From: Syntrophorhabdaceae bacterium
GTDB lineage: Bacteria; Desulfobacterota; Syntrophorhabdia; Syntrophorhabdales; Syntrophorhabdaceae
Direction: 5' to 3'
Length of the DNA stretch: 64,000 nucleotides
Assembly (NCBI GenBank): GCA_035541755.1
Contig: DATKMQ010000055.1
Span: 25,677 to 89,676 of the forward strand
Shown: in pieces, positions 8,870 through 17,284 of the stretch
Numbering within the stretch: position 1 is the first letter of the stretch
How the letters are laid out: the number at the start of each line of letters is the position of its first letter
Translations under genes and position numbers: made by a program
Notes under the pieces: model-generated
Databases searched by the model: none
The model's input: only the letters and a program-made list of their open reading frames with translations
Told to the model about the DNA's origin: nothing

Positions 8870-10498
8870 TCAGACGTTTTTCTGGTTTCTCCATGGTGGT
8901 GGGGAAACGGGGTGCACGAATTCGATGAGAAAGGGTTCATCCCACGTTACATCGTTGCGGAATATTCTTGCGAGACCCTTGAGGGTTTTAGTGCGTTTTG
9001 CCTTAATGTCAAACGCCCGGGCCAACTTCACGAAATCGGGATTTCTGAGATTCATGAAGCCTTGAATGGCGTAGCGATCGATCATGGCGTCTTCGAGAAT
9101 AGCGAAGCTATTGTTGTTGTAAATAAAGATTACGACCGGGATGTTATATTGCTTCATAACGGCTATTTCCGACAGGGTGGGCAGAGCCCCGCCATCCCCG
9201 CATAAAGCGAGGCACGGCCTGTCCGGACGCGCGATTCTGGCTCCGATGGCCGCCGGTATGGAATAGAAGATCGGTGATACGCCCCGGGGCATGAGAAAGC
9301 TGTTCCTAAGATATACCGGCAGGTAATATTCCGACCAGTAAGAGGGGATATTCAAGTCGCACGCAATAGTCGTGCTCTCGGGAATAGAATCACGTATACA
9401 TTTCATCACGGCGTACCCCGGAGCGCTTAGGGCAAGCCTCGCTTCCTCCTGACGCTGCAAGGTCTTGAGATGTTCGAGATCCCATCGGAAGACTTTCCTC
9501 TCCATGATGCGTTTTATGCCAAGAAGAGCCTCCTCCACATTGCCGGCGAACTTGAGCCGTGCAGCATAGTTCTTATCCATCCATTGATCGTCGATATCGA
9601 TGTGAACAAGTTCCCTGAAACTCACGCCTCTCCGCCCGGCATCGACGTCGCGGAGCCTTGTCCCTATAGCGATGATGAGATCGGATGATGTGAGGATATC
9701 CCGCACAACACCCTTTCTCATGATATTACCGAAGGCGTACGGGTTATCTTCGCGCACGACGCCTTTGCCTCCCGTGGTGCTTAAGAACGGGATGGAAGAA
9801 TTGCGGCATATGTCGTTAAGAGCAAGACTGGCATTCTCGGTCATGAGAGCGGCTCCTCCCACAATAATCGGGTTCGTCTTGGTCTTAAGGAGCTCTGCGA
9901 AGGTGTGAAGAAAGGTGCGAATATCACCTTCTTTCCGGTCTTTCGGAACGGGGTCGGAGGCGTCGATCTGTTTGTGCACGGGAGCAATTCCCGAAATCTC
10001 TTTACCGAACATGGTGTGTGGAACGGATATGAGAGTGGGGCCGCGCCGGCCGGAGCCGGCTTCTTCGTATGCCTGCTGAAGAACTTGGGGCAGATCAGTT
10101 GGATCGATTACCCGATAGCTCTTCTTGATGAAGCGGCTAAAGATATTTTCGGGCTCCACAATGCCATGGAGAATACCTTTATTCAATTCGCTTGTTTCCA
10201 CGTCTATGTGTATGATGAAAAGAGGAATGTCATCATGAAAGGCTTCCATGCATCCGGAGACGATGTTACCGAGTCCTGGTCCGGCGGTAACGAGCAGCAC
10301 GCCGGTCCTCCCCGACGCCTTTGCATAGCCTTGAGCCATAAATATCATGTCAGATTCATGTCTGCACGTAATTATGCGCATATTTTTCTGGTGGGACAGA
10401 CGTTCGTTGAGCGGGAGCGTATGTATACCGGGTAACTGGAAGATGCACCGAATGTCATTTCTCTCAAAAAAATCTATAAGTGCTTGTTTTACCAGCAT
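8870..10498 (-). CDS. Thiamine diphosphate-dependent enzyme, acetolactate synthase-like
   Basis: A 542-residue enzyme of the acetolactate synthase/benzoylformate decarboxylase family. It shows the N-terminal pyrimidine-binding domain with the catalytic Glu in CRHESDMIFMAQGYA, the middle NAD/FAD-like domain (TNPIIVGGAALMTE) and the C-terminal ThDP/Mg motif, GDGGALPTLSEIAVM running to the NNNSF pair. No regulatory subunit gene is adjacent and the branched-chain pathway is absent, so biosynthetic acetolactate synthase is not assured. It is divergent from an XRE-cupin regulator that heads an arginine-to-spermidine operon. A decarboxylase of a 2-oxo acid derived from arginine (AruI type) is a speculative alternative. 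Confidence 0.8.
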   Translation of the reverse strand: MLVKQALIDFFERNDIRCIFQLPGIHTLPLNERLSHQKNMRIITCRHESDMIFMAQGYAKASGRTGVLLVTAGPGLGNIVSGCMEAFHDDIPLFIIHIDVETSELNKGILHGIVEPENIFSRFIKKSYRVIDPTDLPQVLQQAYEEAGSGRRGPTLISVPHTMFGKEISGIAPVHKQIDASDPVPKDRKEGDIRTFLHTFAELLKTKTNPIIVGGAALMTENASLALNDICRNSSIPFLSTTGGKGVVREDNPYAFGNIMRKGVVRDILTSSDLIIAIGTRLRDVDAGRRGVSFRELVHIDIDDQWMDKNYAARLKFAGNVEEALLGIKRIMERKVFRWDLEHLKTLQRQEEARLALSAPGYAVMKCIRDSIPESTTIACDLNIPSYWSEYYLPVYLRNSFLMPRGVSPIFYSIPAAIGARIARPDRPCLALCGDGGALPTLSEIAVMKQYNIPVVIFIYNNNSFAILEDAMIDRYAIQGFMNLRNPDFVKLARAFDIKAKRTKTLKGLARIFRNDVTWDEPFLIEFVHPVSPPPWRNQKNV

Positions 10499-10555
10499 TT
10501 GGTGTCCAGACCCATTAGTTTAGCATAGTGAACATAGAAGTTAAATAAAAATTTA

Positions 10556-10600
10556 CTTGACAAAGAAAAATAATACTAATAGTTTAATAACGTAAACTTT
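10556..10600 (+). promoter_or_regulatory. Promoter/operator region of the XRE-cupin operon
   Basis: A TTGACA hexamer at 10557-10562 lies in an AT-rich stretch. Downstream is a perfect inverted repeat, AGTTTA-N6-TAAACT (10581-10598), 23 bases before the regulator start. The place suits autoregulation by the XRE protein and control of the divergent ThDP enzyme. This is inference from position. Confidence 0.4.
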
Positions 10601-10621
10601 GTGTAAGCGTATATTGTTATT

Positions 10622-11173
10622 ATGAAGATCGATAAAACAAGTATAGGTGACCGTATCAAAACCTTAAGGCAGGCGAAGAGCCTCACTCAGGAAGAATTGG
10701 GCACAAGAGCAGGCCTGACTAAAGGGTTTATTTCACAGGTGGAGCGAAACCATACCTCGCTTTCTGTTGAGAGCTTGATCGGCATTCTTGATGCCCTTGA
10801 TGAGAAGCCATCGGCTTTCTTCAACGGGGCCTACGACGAAAAGATCGTGTTTGAGCCCAAAGACAGGGTGGACCTGGACATTAACGGCGTCAAGATGTTT
10901 CAGATACTCGTTCCCGCTGCCCAGAACAGGATGATGGACCCCGCACTGCTCATACTTGCAGTTGGAGAGAAAACCCCCGAGGAAGAACCGCACGAGGGCG
11001 AAGAGTTTGGATTCGTTATTGCGGGCAGTGTAGACCTTGTGCTCGGGGCAAGGACATACAAGTTGAAGAAAGGCGCATGTTTCTTCTTCAAAGCAAAAAA
11101 GAGACATTACATAGCGAACAGGCGAGCGAAAGAAGCTGTGGTGCTGTGGGTGTCTTCGCCTCCTAATTTTTAG
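10622..11173 (+). CDS. XRE-family regulator with C-terminal cupin domain
   Basis: A 183-residue regulator. Residues about 8-63 form the XRE helix-turn-helix (IKTLRQAKSLTQEELGTRAG, then GFISQVERNHTSLSVESL). Residues about 110-180 form a cupin with the pattern EEPHEGEEFGFVIAGSVDLV. This two-domain type (PuuR/ClgR-like) binds DNA and senses a small ligand. It is 135 bases upstream of pyruvoyl arginine decarboxylase on the same strand, so polyamine or arginine-responsive control is likely. The ligand itself is not shown. Confidence 0.88.
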   Translation: MKIDKTSIGDRIKTLRQAKSLTQEELGTRAGLTKGFISQVERNHTSLSVESLIGILDALDEKPSAFFNGAYDEKIVFEPKDRVDLDINGVKMFQILVPAAQNRMMDPALLILAVGEKTPEEEPHEGEEFGFVIAGSVDLVLGARTYKLKKGACFFFKAKKRHYIANRRAKEAVVLWVSSPPNF

Positions 11174-11308
11174 GACCCCGTAACGGGAAAGGAATTTGTT
11201 TTAGGGAGGATGATAATATGGAACATCGTAAAAACACGCGTCGGGAGCAGGATGACGTTGGGTTTGCTGCCGTTGTCTCGTGGGATTAGGCGAATGGAGG
11301 ATGAAGGA

Positions 11309-11854
11309 ATGACCCCAAAAAAAGTTTTTCTTACAAAAGGAGTAGGCGTCCATAAAGACAAGTTATCATCCTTTGAGGTCGCATTGAGAAATGCCGGCAT
11401 TGAGAAGTGTAACCTTGTCTATGTATCGAGCATATTTCCGCCCAAATGCAAGATTATCTCGAAGGCGGCTGGGCTCAAACAACTTCGGGCCGGCCAGATC
11501 ACGTACTGTGTAATGTCACGTAATGAAACGAATGAGCCGAACCGTCTTATCTCCGCATCGGTCGGTTTTGCCATGCCCAAGGATTTTACGAACTATGGCT
11601 ATATTTCCGAACACCACGCTTTCGGTGAAAAGGCTGTCGTGTCCGGCGAATATGCCGAAGACCTTGCCGCAACAATGCTCGCGAGTACACTTGGTTTGCC
11701 TTTTGATCCGAACGAGGCGTGGGATGAACGCAAGCAGTTCTACAGGGCGAGTGGCCATATATTCAAAACCAAGCACATTTGCCAGTCAGCGGAGGGAAAC
11801 AAGGACGGTCTCTGGACCACCGTGCTGGCTTCGGCAGTCTTTATAATGGAATGA
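11309..11854 (+). CDS. pdaD: Pyruvoyl-dependent arginine decarboxylase
   Basis: Converts arginine to agmatine. The 181-residue proenzyme is expected to cleave itself between Ser40 and Ser41 in VYVSSIFPP, the later serine becoming the pyruvoyl cofactor. This motif identifies the family. ATG 11309 follows GGAGG (11296-11300) at a good distance and gives the usual N-terminus [20 protein letters not shown]; a longer frame from 11210 has no support. The stop is 1 base before the agmatinase start, so the two are translationally coupled. It is the first enzyme of the polyamine operon. Confidence 0.93.
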   Translation: MTPKKVFLTKGVGVHKDKLSSFEVALRNAGIEKCNLVYVSSIFPPKCKIISKAAGLKQLRAGQITYCVMSRNETNEPNRLISASVGFAMPKDFTNYGYISEHHAFGEKAVVSGEYAEDLAATMLASTLGLPFDPNEAWDERKQFYRASGHIFKTKHICQSAEGNKDGLWTTVLASAVFIME

Positions 11855-11855
11855 G

Positions 11856-12728
11856 ATGTCGGATCGTCGCCTTGATTTTTGCGGGCTAAGAAGCAACGAG
11901 TCGCAATATGGGTCGGCTACTGCGGTCATTCTTCCGGTCCCCTTCGACAAGACGAGTACCTGGTGTAAGGGTGCAGACCAGGGGCCGAAAGCAATCATCG
12001 AGGCTTCGCGATATCTCGAATTCTACGATATCGAAACGGATACCGAGATTCTCACAAAGGGAATTTACACGGCAAGACCGATCAAAGCCGCCTCCTCCTC
12101 TGCGCTCATAAGAAAGACTGAAAGAGCCGCCTTACGGTTTATTCAAGACAATAAGCTCGTTGTAACGTTGGGCGGCGAACACTCCGTTTCCATCGGTGCT
12201 ATTAAGGCGTACGCTGACCGGTTTCAAGGTTTAAGCGTATTGCACCTTGATGCTCATGCCGACTCCCGCGACTCATATGAAGGGAGCCGTTACAACCATG
12301 CCTGCGTCATTGCCCGTGTCCGTGAGGTTGTCGGGAACATCGTTTCCGTGGGAATACGCAGTATGGATGCGTCTGAGCGGCCGGGCATGGATAAGAAGAG
12401 AATGTTCTTCGCGCACACGATCTATGATTCCGAGGAGTGGATAACCCGGGTGGTGCGGCTACTCGGTAGGAACGTATACGTCACCATCGATCTCGATGTG
12501 TTCGATCCGGGCATCATGCCATCCACAGGCACGCCGGAGCCGGGCGGCCTGTCTTGGTATCAGGTCATGAAACTCCTCCGCGCGGTCTCGAAATCGAAGC
12601 GGGTTCTCGGGTTTGATGTGGTCGAACTGTGCCCGTCTCATGTGAAAGCGCCCGATTTTCTTGCCGCTAAATTGATCTACACGTTCTTAAGTTATATAGA
12701 AGCGAATGCGCCTCGTGGCATATCGTAG
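11856..12728 (+). CDS. speB: Agmatinase (ureohydrolase)
   Basis: A 290-residue ureohydrolase that hydrolyses agmatine to putrescine and urea. The binuclear manganese ligands are visible in GGEHSVS, HLDAHADSRD and TIDLDVFDPG, and the substrate loop MPSTGTPEPGG is present. It follows arginine decarboxylase by 1 base and precedes the two carboxyspermidine genes, which supports agmatine rather than arginine as substrate. Length is normal for bacterial SpeB. Confidence 0.92.
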   Translation: MSDRRLDFCGLRSNESQYGSATAVILPVPFDKTSTWCKGADQGPKAIIEASRYLEFYDIETDTEILTKGIYTARPIKAASSSALIRKTERAALRFIQDNKLVVTLGGEHSVSIGAIKAYADRFQGLSVLHLDAHADSRDSYEGSRYNHACVIARVREVVGNIVSVGIRSMDASERPGMDKKRMFFAHTIYDSEEWITRVVRLLGRNVYVTIDLDVFDPGIMPSTGTPEPGGLSWYQVMKLLRAVSKSKRVLGFDVVELCPSHVKAPDFLAAKLIYTFLSYIEANAPRGIS

Positions 12729-12839
12729 TGGTGTGTTGCGGAACTCGTCCGGAGCGCTTCCTGAGGCGCTGAAGTTGATGTGAAATGGAGCATTATAGTA
12801 TAGAACCTCGCATGGAAGCCGTTGAGCTAGGAGACACAT

Positions 12840-14078
12840 ATGGATGATAGAAAGAAGCATGGAAGGATCATGATAATCGGGGCAGGGGGCGTTGCCCAGG
12901 TCGCCTGCCACAAGTGTGCGCAGGTTCCGGAGGTCTTTACGAGCATACTGGTTGCGAGCAGGACGCTCTCCAAGTGCGAGGCCATAAAGACCGACATCAA
13001 GTCAAGATATGAGAAAGACATTGAGGTAGCACAGGTAGATGCCGACAATGTGCCGGAATTATCGAAACTTATTCAGACGTACAAACCCGATTTGGTTCTC
13101 AATCTCGCGCTCCCCTACCAGGACCTGCACATCATGGATGCGTGCCTTGCCACAGGCGTTCACTACATAGATACGGCCAATTATGAACCGCTCAACGAGG
13201 CCCGTTTTGAATATAGATGGCAATGGGCCTATCAGGAACAGTTTGCCAGAAAAGGGATTATGGCGGTCCTCGGTTCGGGCTTCGACCCCGGCGTAACGAA
13301 TGTCTTTACCGCCTATGCGATGAAGCATTTCTTTGACGAGATCAACTACCTGGACATACTTGACTGCAACGCGGGAGATCACGGCCGGGCCTTCGCCACC
13401 AACTTTAACCCCGAGATCAATATCAGGGAAGTGACACAAGTCGTACGACACTGGGAAGAGGGCAAATGGATAGAGTCACCGGCTATTATCGAAGAGGGTA
13501 GTACCCATTTCAGCTTTGACTATCCGGTTGCGGGAACCAGGGAGAGTTATCTGCTCTATCATGAGGAACTGGAATCGCTTGTTCAACACATAAAGGGACT
13601 CAAACGGGCCAGGTTCTGGATGACCTTCTCGCAGAACTATCTCACCCATCTCAGGGTACTCAGGAATATCGGTATGACACGCATAGATGAAGTGGATTAC
13701 GAGGGCTGCAAGATCGTGCCTGTGAAGTTCCTCAAGGCGTTGCTCCCTGAGCCCGCTTCGCTCGGAGAGAGGTATACGGGAAAGACGGCGATCGGCAACA
13801 TAATGACCGGAAAGAAGGATGGCAAAGCCCTTACCCGATATATCTACAATGTCTGCGACCATGAAGAGGCATTCAAGGAGACCGGAACACAGGCGATTGC
13901 CTATACCACAGGCGTTCCCGCCATGATCGGCGCCATGATGGTGCTGACCGGTGCGTGGCAGGGAGCCGGCGTGTTTAATATGGAGCAGCTTGATCCGGAC
14001 GGATTCATGGAGGCCCTGAACAAGTACGGTCTCCCCTGGCAGGTTGTGGACCACGTACCCCTTCCCGGGAAAGCTTAA
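12840..14078 (+). CDS. Carboxy(nor)spermidine dehydrogenase (Lys1/saccharopine dehydrogenase family)
   Basis: A 412-residue NAD(P)H-dependent enzyme that condenses putrescine (or diaminopropane) with aspartate semialdehyde to carboxyspermidine (or carboxynorspermidine). The N-terminal dinucleotide fold is MIIGAGGVAQVACHKC. The Lys1-type core includes VHYIDTANYE and AVLGSGFDPGVTNVFTAYA. The function assignment rests on the neighbouring decarboxylase: this pair is the alternative spermidine route described in Vibrio and Campylobacter. AGGAG sits 7 bases before the start. Confidence 0.9.
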   Translation: MDDRKKHGRIMIIGAGGVAQVACHKCAQVPEVFTSILVASRTLSKCEAIKTDIKSRYEKDIEVAQVDADNVPELSKLIQTYKPDLVLNLALPYQDLHIMDACLATGVHYIDTANYEPLNEARFEYRWQWAYQEQFARKGIMAVLGSGFDPGVTNVFTAYAMKHFFDEINYLDILDCNAGDHGRAFATNFNPEINIREVTQVVRHWEEGKWIESPAIIEEGSTHFSFDYPVAGTRESYLLYHEELESLVQHIKGLKRARFWMTFSQNYLTHLRVLRNIGMTRIDEVDYEGCKIVPVKFLKALLPEPASLGERYTGKTAIGNIMTGKKDGKALTRYIYNVCDHEEAFKETGTQAIAYTTGVPAMIGAMMVLTGAWQGAGVFNMEQLDPDGFMEALNKYGLPWQVVDHVPLPGKA

Positions 14079-14087
14079 AACACGCAC

Positions 14088-15428
14088 ATGGGCATTCAAA
14101 TAGAAATTGATAGGGTGGTGAGGGCGATCTCAGATAAAGATCCGTCTTGCCCACGGGCATATTATACTCTGTCAGATAGCGCGAGAAATAAAGTGATCGG
14201 CGCGCTTAACCCGAATTTACTTAAGTCGCTTACCGCCATACTCAAGAGAGAAAGAAAGAAAGCATTGAGCGCCGCAAATCGAAGATTTCTTGAGAGTGCG
14301 GCGGCATCGATACGCACCCCGGTCTATTTGATCGATGAGACATTGCTCGAAGAAAACATGCGGATCCTAAGGTACGTGAAGGACCGCACAGGCTGTAAGA
14401 TACTGCACGCACTCAAGGCGTATGCGTCCTTCGCCACTTTTCCCGTGATGAGCCGGTATCTTGACGGGGTCTCGGCAAGCGGTCTCAACGAGGCGCGGCT
14501 CGGCCGTGAAGAATTCGGCAAGGAAGTGCATACCTTTGCAGCGGCGCTTAAGGACGATGAAGTGGGCAATGTACTGAAATATTCGGACGTATTGATCTTC
14601 AATTCTTATTATCAGCTCGAAAAATACGGGCCTCAAGCCCGAAAAACCGGGGTAGAGACCGGTATCAGGGTCAATCCCGGTTACGCCGAAGTGGTGACTG
14701 AGATGTACAACCCCTGTGCGCCCAATTCACGGCTTGGAATGGTCTACGATTCGTTCCGTCGAGAGTTTTCCCTGTATAAAGGTATGATTAGGGGTTTACA
14801 CTTTCACGCCATGTGTGAGCAGAATTCGGACGTGCTTGAGAGGATACTTAAATCGTTTGAAAAGCTCTACGGGCCGTACATCAAGGAGGTGAAATGGGTC
14901 AATTTCGGCGGTGGACATCACATCACACGTGAGGATTATGACCTGGAGCGACTGATAAGGATGATAAACGCCTTCAAGAACAGATACGGGGTGCAGGTTT
15001 ATCTGGAGCCCGGTGAGGCGAGTGTCCTGAATGCCGGAGTGCTGATCTCCTCGGTGCTTGATGTCGTGAAGAACCAAATGGACATCGCCATCATGGATGC
15101 TTCAGCGGAGACGCATATGCCCGACGTGCTGCTCATGCCTTATAGGCCGCACGCGTTGCAGTCGGGTACAGCGCGCGAAAAGAAATACACATACAGGGTT
15201 GCAGGACCAAGTTGTCTTGCCGGGGACGTAATCGGCGATTACTCCTTTGACCGGCCTCTTAAACGAGGCGACAGGCTCGTGTTTACGGACATGGCCCTAT
15301 ACAGCATTGTAAAGAACACCACATTCAACGGGATCAATTTACCCGATATAGCGGTGGTAGGACAAGGGAAGGCCGCGAAGGTAATAAAGCGATTCGGCTA
15401 TAAGGATTACAGAAATAGACAATCGTAA
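14088..15428 (+). CDS. nspC: Carboxynorspermidine decarboxylase with N-terminal extension
   Basis: A 446-residue PLP-dependent fold-III decarboxylase that makes spermidine or norspermidine from the carboxy precursor. The PLP lysine lies in KILHALKAYA. The other family blocks are WVNFGGGHHITREDYD, LEPGEASVLNAG, MDASAETHMPDVLLMPYR and VAGPSCLAGDVIGDY, the last with the Cys that reaches across the dimer. The usual family start corresponds to RTPVYLIDETLL near residue 77. The 76 residues before it are extra, basic and helical-looking, with no match I know. It starts 9 bases after the dehydrogenase gene and closes the operon. Confidence 0.9.
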   Translation: MGIQIEIDRVVRAISDKDPSCPRAYYTLSDSARNKVIGALNPNLLKSLTAILKRERKKALSAANRRFLESAAASIRTPVYLIDETLLEENMRILRYVKDRTGCKILHALKAYASFATFPVMSRYLDGVSASGLNEARLGREEFGKEVHTFAAALKDDEVGNVLKYSDVLIFNSYYQLEKYGPQARKTGVETGIRVNPGYAEVVTEMYNPCAPNSRLGMVYDSFRREFSLYKGMIRGLHFHAMCEQNSDVLERILKSFEKLYGPYIKEVKWVNFGGGHHITREDYDLERLIRMINAFKNRYGVQVYLEPGEASVLNAGVLISSVLDVVKNQMDIAIMDASAETHMPDVLLMPYRPHALQSGTAREKKYTYRVAGPSCLAGDVIGDYSFDRPLKRGDRLVFTDMALYSIVKNTTFNGINLPDIAVVGQGKAAKVIKRFGYKDYRNRQS

Positions 15429-15624
15429 TGGGAAGGCCTGTCCTCGCGTGATTCATGTAACGCTACGCCTGCCTTTCAAGCTCGGGCACCTCGCAAAAAT
15501 CTGGATTGAGCGTAGGGATGGAGTGAGTTAGAAGTGGCACCGTGGCCGGGCAGCTTAGCCGAATCCCGACTGCTTCTTTATAAAATCTTCACTTGACTTT
15601 GGGTTATGCACTGTGATACACGTT

Positions 15625-15720
15625 ATTCCGCCTGAAAAAGCCAAACTATCTGTGAGGGTGGCACAGCAAGCCGACAGTTATCACTTGCTCGACCCTGATA
15701 GGGAGCTTCGAGATGGCCTG
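15625..15720 (+). ncRNA. Candidate c-di-GMP-I (GEMM-like) riboswitch
   Basis: The leader of the PEP-CTERM-like gene has the layout of a GEMM element. AAAAGCCAAA is followed by a six-pair stem, CUAUCU (15646-15651) with GGGUGG (15656-15661), closed by a GUGA tetraloop of the GNRA class, then CACAGCAAGCC (15662-15672), close to the consensus GGACGCAAAGCC. A second arm follows with GAUAGGG...GAGAUGGC, similar to the receptor arm of known members. The match is by eye and not perfect. C-di-GMP control of exported surface proteins is an established role of this class. Confidence 0.45.
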
Positions 15721-15764
15721 AGACTTTGGATAGCAAGATAAGCTTATCAAAAGGAGTGGGACGA

Positions 15765-16460
15765 ATGAAGATGCTCAAAATGCTTTGCTTTGCAGCCTGC
15801 TTATTACTTGCGGTCTCTTTAGCCGCGACCACGGGCGAGGCAGCTCTTGTCGGGTCCCTACCGGGCGGCGCGACGGTGATCTCCATGCCTGAAGTGAATT
15901 ACCAGGGCCAGGGCCCTCAGACTTTCGGCCCAGGGATCACGTGGAGCTCGACGAATACCCAGACTGCCCCCCCGAACGACTACAACTATCAATCAGTGTT
16001 TGGTTTTACCGGATATTATTACTACGGTAACAACGGCTATTGGAACGGGGCTCTCGGGCCTATGGCGGGCCTCAACGACGACAGTTATAGCTTTGACACG
16101 ACAGACACCATGACCTTCGCGTTCACGACCCCCGTCCAGGGTGTAGGCGGATTTCTCAACTACTTCATGCCGGGAGGCCCCGGCGGCAGAAATCCGACAA
16201 CGATAGCTGTCTATGACTCCTCGAACAACCTGATCGAGTCCTATACCCTGACTTTTGCGACGGGTGGAGGGGTCAACACCGGTGCGTTTTACGGATTCCT
16301 GGTGTCGAGCCCGAACATCTCCTATTTTACACTGACCGACAACGAAATTGGCATTGCCAACCTCACGGTCCTCGACTCTGTGCCAATTCCCGGCGCCCTT
16401 CTGCTTCTCGGTCCTGGGCTTGTCGGCCTTGGGGTCTTAAGAAGAAGGTTCGCACAGTAG
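15765..16460 (+). CDS. Exported protein with PEP-CTERM-like sorting signal
   Basis: A 231-residue secreted protein. ATG 15765 follows AAGGAG at a good distance. Residues 1-28 are a signal peptide (MLKMLCFAACLLLAVSLAA, cleavage near GEA-AL). The mature part is rich in Gly, Tyr and Asn (GYYYYGNNGYWNGALGP). The C-terminus has the tripartite sorting form: VPIPG, then the hydrophobic ALLLLGPGLVGLGVL, then RRRFAQ. This is how PEP-CTERM substrates of exosortase end. No exosortase or other substrate is in the window. It is probably a surface or matrix protein; the function is unknown. Confidence 0.82.
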   Translation: MKMLKMLCFAACLLLAVSLAATTGEAALVGSLPGGATVISMPEVNYQGQGPQTFGPGITWSSTNTQTAPPNDYNYQSVFGFTGYYYYGNNGYWNGALGPMAGLNDDSYSFDTTDTMTFAFTTPVQGVGGFLNYFMPGGPGGRNPTTIAVYDSSNNLIESYTLTFATGGGVNTGAFYGFLVSSPNISYFTLTDNEIGIANLTVLDSVPIPGALLLLGPGLVGLGVLRRRFAQ

Positions 16461-16491
16461 TAGCTGTTATTTACCGCGCAATTGTCGCCAC

Positions 16492-16523
16492 GGGCAGAGT
16501 CGAAAGGCTCTGCCCTTTCTTTG
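16492..16523 (+). terminator. Rho-independent terminator after the PEP-CTERM-like gene
   Basis: A perfect eight-pair stem, GGGCAGAG with CTCTGCCC, and an eight-base loop, followed by TTTCTTTG. It lies 31 bases after the stop at 16460. It may also serve the opposing gene at 16576 only weakly, as that strand lacks a T run. Confidence 0.85.
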
Positions 16524-16575
16524 TATTCTCGCCTTAATCATTATTGATCCAATGGCAAAATATCGAACAAATCTT

Positions 16576-16998
16576 TCAAAACAAACGAGCAGCGCCTTCT
16601 TTGCGAAAAACGTATGGGAACGGGATTGCTATCAGGTCGCCGATAACATAAATGGCGAAAATTGCCACATGGAGCACTGCGTACGATGGAAATTTGCCCT
16701 CCAATAACAGACGCAGGATTACTCCAACGAACCACAGAACTTTGTACGTAAGCTGGAGCAGCAGCAAAGAGACAAACTTTAGGGGGGATTTAAGACCGAG
16801 GATGGACAGAAGTGCAAACGCCACGTATACACTCCCACAAATGCCAAAGACCACTGGATCCTGAATAGGCCAACCGTACGTGGAACGCATGAGATCGGGA
16901 ATGATAATGATTCCTAAGCCCACACTGCCCGCGCCCACGATAGTCAGGATATACATGGCCCTGAGCCAACCCCACCGAACACGAGTATCTTCCGGCAT
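16576..16998 (-). CDS. Four-helix inner-membrane protein, unknown
   Basis: About 140 residues from ATG 16998, which follows AAAAGGGGG. Four hydrophobic segments are visible (YILTIVGAGSVGLGIIIIP, GICGSVYVAFALLSILGL, LLLLQLTYKVLWFVGVILRL and AVLHVAIFAIYVIGDLIAIP), joined by short loops and ending in a basic tail. I do not recognise the family. It stands alone between a convergent exported protein and the response regulator, and no function can be assigned. Confidence 0.72.
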   Translation of the reverse strand: MPEDTRVRWGWLRAMYILTIVGAGSVGLGIIIIPDLMRSTYGWPIQDPVVFGICGSVYVAFALLSILGLKSPLKFVSLLLLQLTYKVLWFVGVILRLLLEGKFPSYAVLHVAIFAIYVIGDLIAIPFPYVFRKEGAARLF

Positions 16999-17284
16999 GA
17001 TGCACCCCCTTTTTATGTCTGATCCTAACTTATGTAACACTCATAGACGGATTGTCAACCTAAATCATGGGTGGACATTCAGGATGAACCGTATTGCAGA
17101 AGGTCTTGACAAGATCGGAGAGCCCATGAACTTGGGGGCGGGCTTGGGGAGGGATGATCGGCCCCAAGTTCATGAGACTACACCTGTAACGCAGGGCATT
17201 GGGAATATCATGAAAGAGTGAGGATTACCGATGACATGCCGGTTATGCAAGCCGGAGTGTGCATCAAGTCGCCATCTTTCGATG

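Noticed and set aside
8870..10498. Acetolactate synthase of isoleucine/valine synthesis (ilvB)
   Set aside because: No ilvN, ilvC or other pathway gene is near, and the family includes many other ThDP enzymes.
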